Below are positions 18,720 through 25,899 of a stretch of DNA of 64,000 nt, piece after piece. Below the pieces are notes generated by a model. It had not been told where the DNA came from, made no database searches, and saw only the letters and a program-made list of their open reading frames with translations. This DNA is from JBBTCX01 sp964494205 (GTDB lineage Bacteria > Planctomycetota > Phycisphaerae > UBA1845). The translations under genes were made by a program, and so were the position numbers. Position 1 is the first letter of the stretch; each line of letters opens with the position of its first letter. The stretch spans positions 124,001 to 188,000 of the forward strand of contig CAZBRD010000012.1 in assembly GCA_964494205.1 (NCBI GenBank), written 5' to 3'.

Positions 18720-19016
18720 ATGGCCAACTGCGTTGTCGAAGCACAGCAAGAACTGATTGAATGCGTCATGCCGGTCAGCCGGGCGCGACCGACTTGGCAC
18801 TACAAACTCGCGATCGCCAAGTTTCTGGTGGAATACATTCGCTGGCTCGATATTCGCATGTTATGGCGTTCAGGGTCCACGACATTTTTTCGCGTCAACC
18901 ACTGGTCGATGGGCGACCGGGTCGGCGACGCACAGATCACGCGGTCTGAGTTTCTGGCGGTCGATGATTCCCGCAAAGGTCTAAGTGTCCGCCGCGTGTC
19001 CGCAAATTCCGTCTGA
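18720..19016 (+). CDS. Small hypothetical protein, 98 residues
   Basis: The gene is supported mainly by a strong ribosome site (GGGGAGGA, seven bases before the ATG). The product is basic and Trp/Arg-rich in the middle (YIRWLDIRMLWR) and has no recognised domain, signal peptide or membrane segment. It ends 167 bases before the phosphatase gene on the same strand. Overlapping frames are also open here, so the call is tentative. Confidence 0.45.
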   Translation: MANCVVEAQQELIECVMPVSRARPTWHYKLAIAKFLVEYIRWLDIRMLWRSGSTTFFRVNHWSMGDRVGDAQITRSEFLAVDDSRKGLSVRRVSANSV

Positions 19017-19183
19017 AAAAGTCCCCCCGGATGCCGAGAACCGGGCTTCTGGAGAACGACGAAAGGCACCCTCTCTCCTCAACCCGCCGCAGCTGGTAAG
19101 ATGTTTGACCGCACTTACCATCTTTGCGGCGGGTGGTTTCGTTTCGGAGAGTCCGCTAGTGGGTGCTTGTTTCGGCGTTTCTC

Positions 19184-21094
19184 ATGAAATCCATTCGCAC
19201 CAAGATGATCCTCTCGATCGTGGTTCCCACGCTGGTGCTCTACGTGCTCATCCTTGGCGGCACGATGGTTTTCCTGAGGGATCGAGCGCTCGCCAACGTC
19301 GAGCAGACGATGACGCGAATGGCGTCCAACTATGCCGGGAGATTTGACGGGTTTCTGCGCGAAGCGGCTGCACTCGCCGACACGTCAGCCGTATCATTGG
19401 GGCTCCAATCATCCCCACCGGAAGAAGTGATCTTCTCGCAACTTCGCGCGAATCTCACCGATCGCCCATTCATCTACGGCAGTTGCGCCGCTTTTGAACC
19501 GGGAACGATTCGCGGCACGGACGAACTTTACGCTCCGTATGTTCATCGCAGCGGCGAGTCCGTCGCGAAGATGAACATCACGCGAAGCGTGTACGACTGG
19601 TACGCGGACCCTCAGTGGACGTGGTTCCAGGAACCGAAGCGGCTGAATCGCGGCGTCTGGTCAGTGCCTTACTTTGACGAAGGTGCGGGCAATGTGTTGA
19701 TGACGACGTATTCCGCGCCGTTTTCGCACAAGGATGAATTTCGTGGCGTGACGACGGTTGATATTGACCTGTCGCGATTGAACGAAACGATCGGCGGCGA
19801 GGCTGCGGATAACAACAAGTTCTTCGTGCTGGCGCAAGACGGCCGGTTTGTCTATTGCGATCGACCGGAGTGGGTGCTGAATCGCACGATCGCCGATGTG
19901 GCGCGCGATGATTCCAACAGAGAACTTGGCGCGATCATTCCGCGCATGCTCGGCGGCCACGCAGGAGTGGCCACGGTGCCTGGGTGGTCATCGCCGCGGA
20001 AGCAGCTTTTGTTCTTCGCGCCGATTTCGTCGGCTGACTGGACGTTTGTGGCCTATGTGCCGGAGGACGTCGCGCTGGCGGGCCTGCGAACGCAACTGAC
20101 CATTGCGGGCGGTGGGTTGGCTGCAACACTTTTATTGATCGTCGTCAGCATTGTGTTTGTGTCGGGGCGGATCACGAAGCCGCTTACCGCTTTGACGGAT
20201 GGTGCACGAAAAATTGAATCAGGCGATCTTGAAACGCGCGTCACGGGCGCGGAAAGGCGCGATGAAATCGGCCGATTAGCCAGCGCGTTCAATTCGATGG
20301 CGGCGCGACTTCGCGAGCATATCACGCGCTTGGCTGAGGAAGAATCGACACGTCGCAAGCTGGAGCATGATCTGGAGATAGCGCGGGAGATACAGCGCGG
20401 ACTGCTGCCGGCGCAACATCCTGAGCTGCCTGGGTATGACGTCGCGGGCTGGACGCGATCAGCCGATCAGACCGGAGGCGATTATTACGATTGGCAGATG
20501 CTGGATGACGGCACTATCACGATCAGTCTGGCTGATGTGACGGGGCATGGCATCGGGCCGGCGCTGGTGACTGCCGCGTGCCGGGCCTATGCGCGGGCGA
20601 GCTTCGCCCAGAGCGGCGAACTGAGCGGCGCGATGGACCGAATCAACACGCTCATCCACGACGACCTGCACGACGGGCGCTTCGTGACCTATGTGGCTGC
20701 AAGGGTGCAACCTAAGACACACCGAGTGCAGATGTTGTCAGCCGGTCACGGGCCGTTGCTGCTTTATCGATCGAAGAGCGAGCAAGTCGAGCAGTTCGAC
20801 GCGCATCACATTCCGCTGGGAATCATGTCCGGCGAGACATACGGCCCGCCTTCGTCTTTCGACTTGTTGCCGGGCGATTTTCTCATGTTCATCACCGATG
20901 GTTTTTTCGAATGGGCCAACGCGGACGGCGAGCAATACGGCCTAGAACGACTCGCCAGCAGAATTCAGAAGCTGCACGGAGAAGCGCCGCGAGCGATCAT
21001 CGAAGGAATTCTGGACGACGTTTTGCACTTCACGGCGGGCACGAAGCAGCTTGATGATCTGACGGCTGTGGTGCTGAAACGTAGCTCTGTTTGA
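19184..21094 (+). CDS. Membrane-bound RsbU/SpoIIE-type PP2C phosphatase with Cache and HAMP domains
   Basis: A 636-residue sensor phosphatase. TM1 (about 8-30) is followed by a roughly 270-residue extracellular Cache-like sensor, TM2 (about 305-330, AATLLLIVVSIVFVSGRI) and a HAMP segment (ITKPLTALTDGARKIESGD). A short coiled coil with EIQRGLLP comes next, then the SpoIIE catalytic domain with metal-binding motifs GGDYYDW, LADVTGHG, SAGHGPLLLY and FITDGFFEW. Such proteins dephosphorylate anti-sigma-factor antagonists in partner-switching systems. No STAS antagonist or anti-sigma kinase gene is in the window. ATG 19184 is preferred to the upstream GTG at 19163, since it begins MKSIRTKM. Confidence 0.92.
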   Translation: MKSIRTKMILSIVVPTLVLYVLILGGTMVFLRDRALANVEQTMTRMASNYAGRFDGFLREAAALADTSAVSLGLQSSPPEEVIFSQLRANLTDRPFIYGSCAAFEPGTIRGTDELYAPYVHRSGESVAKMNITRSVYDWYADPQWTWFQEPKRLNRGVWSVPYFDEGAGNVLMTTYSAPFSHKDEFRGVTTVDIDLSRLNETIGGEAADNNKFFVLAQDGRFVYCDRPEWVLNRTIADVARDDSNRELGAIIPRMLGGHAGVATVPGWSSPRKQLLFFAPISSADWTFVAYVPEDVALAGLRTQLTIAGGGLAATLLLIVVSIVFVSGRITKPLTALTDGARKIESGDLETRVTGAERRDEIGRLASAFNSMAARLREHITRLAEEESTRRKLEHDLEIAREIQRGLLPAQHPELPGYDVAGWTRSADQTGGDYYDWQMLDDGTITISLADVTGHGIGPALVTAACRAYARASFAQSGELSGAMDRINTLIHDDLHDGRFVTYVAARVQPKTHRVQMLSAGHGPLLLYRSKSEQVEQFDAHHIPLGIMSGETYGPPSSFDLLPGDFLMFITDGFFEWANADGEQYGLERLASRIQKLHGEAPRAIIEGILDDVLHFTAGTKQLDDLTAVVLKRSSV

Positions 21095-21687
21095 CCCGTA
21101 TCGATGCAAGTCTAGTGGTACGAACCACGGCACTGCTCACAGAGCAGTGGCACACGGCTTCGCCATCCAGCTAATTTTACAGCGACAGAGTTCAGTTGAT
21201 ACGTCGGGCAATACGATGGGTGATGCGGTGTGTGATGCAGTGGTGCGCTTAGCGCCGCAGCCTGAAAGGCTGCTCGTGAATAGCCGTGGGTTGAGTTCGC
21301 CCAAGCGAACGAAACCCACGGGAGAAAAACGTAGCGATCCGGACCCTGAAAGGGTCCGCTTCGGCGCGCCTACGTCGACCCTTTCAGGGTCGCTAGGGAT
21401 GCGGATATTCAACCGGGGGTCTCGCTGCGCTCGACCACCCGGCTATGAACGATGAGCCTTTCAGGCTCAAATCGTTTTCGGTTTTAGGCTTTGGTGCTTC
21501 AAGATAACAGATTCAAAGCGTTGGGCCCTTCGGGCTGCAAAGGGTCTAGCGCTGCCAATTTAAGTGCAAAGAATACGAAGAGCGTTGAGGCCTTTCGAAA
21601 GCTATTTCAGAGCAGATGTGGCGTTGAATCTGGTCGTGACACCGCTCCGCGGACAAGCCGCGCCGCCACCCCCGAACGCAAATTTCG
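21095..21687. repeat. Repeat-filled intergenic region
   Basis: No gene is seen in these 593 bases. Contents: the palindrome CACTGCTC-ACA-GAGCAGTG followed by GCACACGG (21129-21157, repeat of 13233-13262); GGACCCTGAAAGGGTCC (21341-21357); GACCCTTTCAGGGTC (21377-21391); a CGGGGGTCTCGCTGCGCTC tract (about 21413-21431); GAGCCTTTCAGGCTC; and similar CCTGAAAGGCTG words. The same motif set occurs at 4614-4760. This appears to be a composite of a dispersed repeat family, probably not transcribed as a gene. Confidence 0.75.
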
Positions 21688-23034
21688 CTAGTTCTCCAGC
21701 GCCATATATGACTTCGCCGTGCCGACATAAGAAACTGCTTTTCCGCCGAGTGTCGTTTGAAGTTCCATCCTGGAGCAATTCCCGGGAATGTCTGGGGTCA
21801 GAAAAACATTCGCCTTCGGTTTGATCCCCCAGTCGCGAAACTCTCTTGACGACTGCACCGATTGACCTCGACTTTCGAAGGCAATTCCCTGAATGGTAAT
21901 GGTCTCTGTCGGAAGCCCGGCTGTGATTGATTGCGGGTCAGTGACGGGGTGTTCCGTCGGGTCGATGAACGGCGAGGCGAAGTACAGCCGCGTCAGCGAC
22001 GTTTGATCCTTCAGTTTTCCGAGTGTGACGAACTCTCGCTGGACCATAACTCGATGCGGCGTCTTGGCGAGCAGGGTCGCTTTCATTCGAAGTGGTTCGC
22101 GTTGACCTTCGATTTCCTGGTACCCCTCAAACTCGATCCAAGATCCCGGTCCAAACCGCGCCCAGCGGTGGTAGTCCGGGTTTTCCACCTGACCCGCCTG
22201 CTTTACAGGGGGTGGGGCCGTGAGCTCGGAATTGGTCACGATGAGCGGAGCGACTACCGCTTCGACAAAGGACGACTTGATCGTGTCGGAGTGCGCGCCG
22301 TTATCGCCGTAGTTCCTGAACTGCTCGTTCCAGGGAATTTGAATGACTTTGGTGTATTGACGGCGAGTTTCGTCTTTTTGCGAGGCGGGCGGCGTGGGTC
22401 CTTCGACACCGATGGTTTTCGTCGCGCCTAGAGCGCGATCGGCCGTGCCGCTCAGTGGCACCAGAAATTGCAGAACCACATCCTTCTGCGAGGTCGTGAT
22501 GAACATGCGGCCATTCACTTGGCGCAAGGCTTTGGTGAGGCTGTATTCCGAACTGAGCGAACCCGAGAGCAGGATGACGTTCTCGACATGTACCTCCGCC
22601 GGCAGTGCCTCGAGCGCGAACACCGCCACGGCTGTGCCCGCCGAATGGCCCATTAGTGTAATGGGCGTGTCGGGATACTGCTTTGAAAAAGCGACGATTC
22701 TCTTGGCGATTTTGGATGCTTGTTCGCGTTTGTATTGCTCAGTGGAAATCTGGTCGATCGTCACACCGAGCCACGTTTGCCAGTGAAAGTTCTCGCCCGC
22801 TCCGTCATAGCCCGCCGCCAATAGCCCTTTGCTGATGCTGTGCGAGTAATTCTTGAGACCCCCCCCCGCGCCCGCACCATCGAGAAAATAAACGTAGCCA
22901 CGAGTCATGCGGAGTTCGCGATCGGGCTGGGTCTGCTGACAGCCCGACACGACGGTGATGGCCGCTAACGCGAGGGCAAGGTACGGCAAATGCCTTCGAT
23001 AGAATTGGATACAACGCAGTGTTTTTCCAACCAT
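21688..23034 (-). CDS. Lipoprotein alpha/beta hydrolase
   Basis: A 448-residue protein with a lipobox-like signal (VVSGCQQ). An alpha/beta-hydrolase core follows, with a Gly-rich oxyanion region (GAGAGGGLKNYS) and the nucleophile elbow GHSAG at about residues 129-133. An Asp (TSQKDVV) and His (GAHSD) are suitable for the triad. The C-terminal 170 residues form an additional beta-rich region without recognised homology. It is probably an envelope esterase or lipase-like enzyme. The neighbours DUF2950 and DUF3300 on the same strand suggest an envelope-related cluster. Confidence 0.75.
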   Translation of the reverse strand: MVGKTLRCIQFYRRHLPYLALALAAITVVSGCQQTQPDRELRMTRGYVYFLDGAGAGGGLKNYSHSISKGLLAAGYDGAGENFHWQTWLGVTIDQISTEQYKREQASKIAKRIVAFSKQYPDTPITLMGHSAGTAVAVFALEALPAEVHVENVILLSGSLSSEYSLTKALRQVNGRMFITTSQKDVVLQFLVPLSGTADRALGATKTIGVEGPTPPASQKDETRRQYTKVIQIPWNEQFRNYGDNGAHSDTIKSSFVEAVVAPLIVTNSELTAPPPVKQAGQVENPDYHRWARFGPGSWIEFEGYQEIEGQREPLRMKATLLAKTPHRVMVQREFVTLGKLKDQTSLTRLYFASPFIDPTEHPVTDPQSITAGLPTETITIQGIAFESRGQSVQSSREFRDWGIKPKANVFLTPDIPGNCSRMELQTTLGGKAVSYVGTAKSYMALEN

Positions 23035-23111
23035 GAGTTTGTGTGCTCCGCCCCGAACGCGAAATTCGCGTACTGGATTTCACCAAGCGATTTAGTGCGA
23101 ATCGTTATTGA

Positions 23112-24071
23112 TTATTGCGACGAAACAATCTGCCATTGATCGTCCGGATTGTATTCGGTCATTTTCGATGCGATGCTATCCGTTTGGCGGCCGAGGTCGC
23201 GCTCGAACACCACGCCATTGTGGTTGACGATAAATGTCATGATGCCCGAGTTTCCGTATATCGCAGGCCAGGCCACGACGGCGAATCCTTCAAGGAGTTG
23301 ATTGCCAACGAGGTATTGACGCTCGCCGCCCGGTGCGTCGGGTCCCTGGGCGGTCAACAGTTTGTAATGGTAGCCGTGGTAGGCCTTGCGCTCTCCGGGT
23401 TTGGGGCGCCTCGAACCATATCCTTCCTCAGCCGCTTCCGCCGCCAATTCGCCGAGGGGACTGAGCGGCTCGTTCTTGTCCGTTCTCCAGTACAACCCGT
23501 TCTTAGTTCCCGTATCGCTAACGAACTTCTGAGCGTACTCCAGTAGCTTGTCGCCGTCCCAATCAACTTTGAAATAGTCCTGCTGAGCATCCACAACCGC
23601 CAGGCAGGTCTGGATGGTCGCCAATTCATTGCGACCAATGCGACGGTTGAGAATTTCTTCCTTGGCAGCACGTGTGTCGAAGCGCCAGCTATTGCCACGC
23701 TTGACGATGGGAATCGGCAGCGGCCAATCGTCCTCGCCGACCTGGAGCGTCATCGCGCCGTTCGGCTCTGCCGCGAGCGAGTTCTTTTTGTCGTAGCTTG
23801 CCAGGAAGCGGGCGCGTGCTTGTTCGTCTGCGACTTCATCGCCGGACGAAATGACTTCGGAAGCTCCTGAGCCCAGGATATTCTTGATATGTTCCCGTTT
23901 GTCCGAACGAACGGCCTCAATGAGTGCATCGCGAGCCTTTTCCGGAGACTCGAACTTCGCCTGGGTGCTGACGCAGCCCGTGAGGGACGTGCACAAAGTG
24001 ATCACGCCCACGCCGAAAGCCAAACGGCGGGTGTTCGCAACGATGCTGATAGTGTGAGTATTTAGTGCCAT
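23112..24071 (-). CDS. DUF2950 family lipoprotein
   Basis: A 319-residue predicted lipoprotein (lipobox LTGC) that matches the DUF2950 family along its length. Characteristic blocks are SSGDEVADEQARARFLASY, DDWPLPIPIVKRGNSWRFD and ILNRRIGRNELATIQ. The C-terminal half contains GYHYKLLTAQG and a MTFIVNHNG motif. The function is unknown. DUF2950 and DUF3300 genes are commonly adjacent in bacteria, as here. A good ribosome site (AAGGTG, seven bases before ATG) supports the start. Confidence 0.9.
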   Translation of the reverse strand: MALNTHTISIVANTRRLAFGVGVITLCTSLTGCVSTQAKFESPEKARDALIEAVRSDKREHIKNILGSGASEVISSGDEVADEQARARFLASYDKKNSLAAEPNGAMTLQVGEDDWPLPIPIVKRGNSWRFDTRAAKEEILNRRIGRNELATIQTCLAVVDAQQDYFKVDWDGDKLLEYAQKFVSDTGTKNGLYWRTDKNEPLSPLGELAAEAAEEGYGSRRPKPGERKAYHGYHYKLLTAQGPDAPGGERQYLVGNQLLEGFAVVAWPAIYGNSGIMTFIVNHNGVVFERDLGRQTDSIASKMTEYNPDDQWQIVSSQ

Positions 24072-24157
24072 AGAATGTCACCTTGAGATTGCGGTTCCTG
24101 AAAGTCCAGGCTCTAGCGCCTGCTCATAACAAAATTGGATTCAAACCGACCAAGCAA

Positions 24158-25582
24158 CTAGCGACGACGACCTCCGCCACCGCCACCACGCCCTCCTCCG
24201 CCTCCGCCACGCGAACCTCCACCACCGGAGCGCGCCGGGGCGCGGGAACCGCCACTGCTGCTACGCGAGGCCTGTGGTCGGCTGCCGCTGCTTTGACTTG
24301 GTCGCGATGCCTGTGATCGGCTTGATTGCCCGCGTTGACTCTGCTGGCGAGCCGCTTGTCCGGATTGCCCGTCGCCGAATGCACCGCCGCGATTTCGCAT
24401 CGCATAGGGAGTCTCGCCCGGAGCTGGGAAATCACCGCTGCCGCGCCCTGCGTTGTTGCTTGTGCGGTCCGGCGCGCGTTGATTTCGCGGCTGATTCGTG
24501 CGATCGCCCGGTCGGTTTGGTTGAGTTCCCGCCCGATTGGTCGCCTGCGGGGATCGGTTTCCCTGCGCACCCGTTCCGCGGCCAAAATCTCTCACCGCGG
24601 CATCTGCGCGACCGCGGAAGGCATCGCGAGATCGCGCTGCATCTGTCGTGGATTGCTTGTTGTATTTCCGCGCAACCTGCTGATTGCGATACGGCGTTCC
24701 CTGTCGGTGGGCTGCGTTGTGTTCCCAACGGCCTTTGTTGCCCTGGAAAGAGTTGTTGCTGCGATACCGCGAGCGATCAATCCTGTTGTTAACGAACGTA
24801 TTTCGATTCATGTCGATATCGATGTCGCCGTGGTGCCAGTCGCAGTGACCCCATGCGTATCCCCAGGCTGCGCCGCAAGCGACGCCCGCACCAAACCAAA
24901 GCCCCGGTCGTGCGACATAATTCGGTGGGTAATAGTAATAAGGAGGATAAGACGGATACCACCATTCACCATAGATCGCGGTGGGATCATACGTCGGGAC
25001 ATAGACAGTGTCGGGGCTGGCGGACTCGATGGTGATGTACGTTGGAGCAGTGGCGGCCGCCGGTGCTTGTTCGACCTTGACGATCTGTTCCTGCGTTGAT
25101 TTCAGGTTGCCTTGATCGTTGGCTTTGCCGCGAAGCTTTTGAACACTGTTGAGCACACCCTCTTGTTGGGACAGGAACGCATCGCCGAGCTTCGTGGTCC
25201 AGTCGAGCTTCTCGCTCATCATGGTGAGAACTTCAGGGAAGTTTACCAATGACTTGACGCTTGGGTCCCATGTCTGCTGCTCCAGTGCGTCGGCCAACGC
25301 GTCACCCTTAAGGTTGCTGTTTTGCTTGGCCCATCGCTCAGCCTGCACAACTTCCAGTGGATAGGTCGCCGCCATGAATATCTGGGACAAAACGCTGTCC
25401 GGGTACAAGGCAATCGGCGCGAGCATCTGATCAAGCTCTTCCTGTGAAAGCTTCTGTTGATCAGCGGCCGGGGGTGGTTGGGCAGCACCTCCGTCGCCTT
25501 GCTGGGCTTGAAGCGAAGCAACTAGAAGAAGACTCGCTGACCCAAGACAAGACATTTGTACGATTAGGCGATTGAAGCTCAT
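24158..25582 (-). CDS. DUF3300 family exported protein with Arg/Gly/Ser-rich tail
   Basis: A 474-residue exported protein (signal peptide ending SLQAQ). The N-terminal DUF3300 domain shows LSQEELDQMLAPIALYPDSV and the continuation QIFMAATYPLEVVQAERW. A Tyr/Pro-rich stretch and a Gly-Ala-Trp segment follow, then a long basic low-complexity C-terminal region ending in RGGGGGGR-like repeats. The tail could bind nucleic acid or polyanions, or be intrinsically disordered. The start has GAGGGAACC immediately upstream. It is partnered with DUF2950 in the next gene. Confidence 0.9.
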   Translation of the reverse strand: MSFNRLIVQMSCLGSASLLLVASLQAQQGDGGAAQPPPAADQQKLSQEELDQMLAPIALYPDSVLSQIFMAATYPLEVVQAERWAKQNSNLKGDALADALEQQTWDPSVKSLVNFPEVLTMMSEKLDWTTKLGDAFLSQQEGVLNSVQKLRGKANDQGNLKSTQEQIVKVEQAPAAATAPTYITIESASPDTVYVPTYDPTAIYGEWWYPSYPPYYYYPPNYVARPGLWFGAGVACGAAWGYAWGHCDWHHGDIDIDMNRNTFVNNRIDRSRYRSNNSFQGNKGRWEHNAAHRQGTPYRNQQVARKYNKQSTTDAARSRDAFRGRADAAVRDFGRGTGAQGNRSPQATNRAGTQPNRPGDRTNQPRNQRAPDRTSNNAGRGSGDFPAPGETPYAMRNRGGAFGDGQSGQAARQQSQRGQSSRSQASRPSQSSGSRPQASRSSSGGSRAPARSGGGGSRGGGGGGRGGGGGGRRR

Positions 25583-25606
25583 GGTTCCCTCACAATCGAA
25601 GCTGCC

Positions 25607-25747
25607 TTAGAACGAAGATGTAATGCCGAAGATACGCATAATCGGTTCACGAATTGGTTCGAGCACCTGAGAAAGCCCGTAGATTTCCAACAGGATCACA
25701 CCAACGACACCGCCAAAGAACCCGAACAGCATTGGATATAGACTCAT
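25607..25747 (-). CDS. 46-residue single-pass membrane protein
   Basis: A very short frame: ATG at 25747, TAA at 25609-25607. The product begins MSLYPMLFGFFGGVVGVILL, a strong hydrophobic helix. An amphipathic tail follows (EIYGLSQVLEPIREPIMRIF) and the protein ends GITSSF. It sits between the kinase and DUF3300 genes on the same strand, 25 bases before the DUF3300 start, so it is probably in that operon. The ribosome site is weak (GGTGG). A homologue search would decide whether it is real. Confidence 0.6.
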   Translation of the reverse strand: MSLYPMLFGFFGGVVGVILLEIYGLSQVLEPIREPIMRIFGITSSF

Positions 25748-25899
25748 AGATTTCGACCACCGAAAAGACTTGAGTTCATGACATCACTCCGTGTGAACGA
25801 TACCCTGCAACACGCAAACTGGTCAACATTAGGCATCCAGAGACTGACTCAAGTCGAAAGTACAGCGGTACAGCGTTCGGGCAGCGTCGGTGTGTCATG

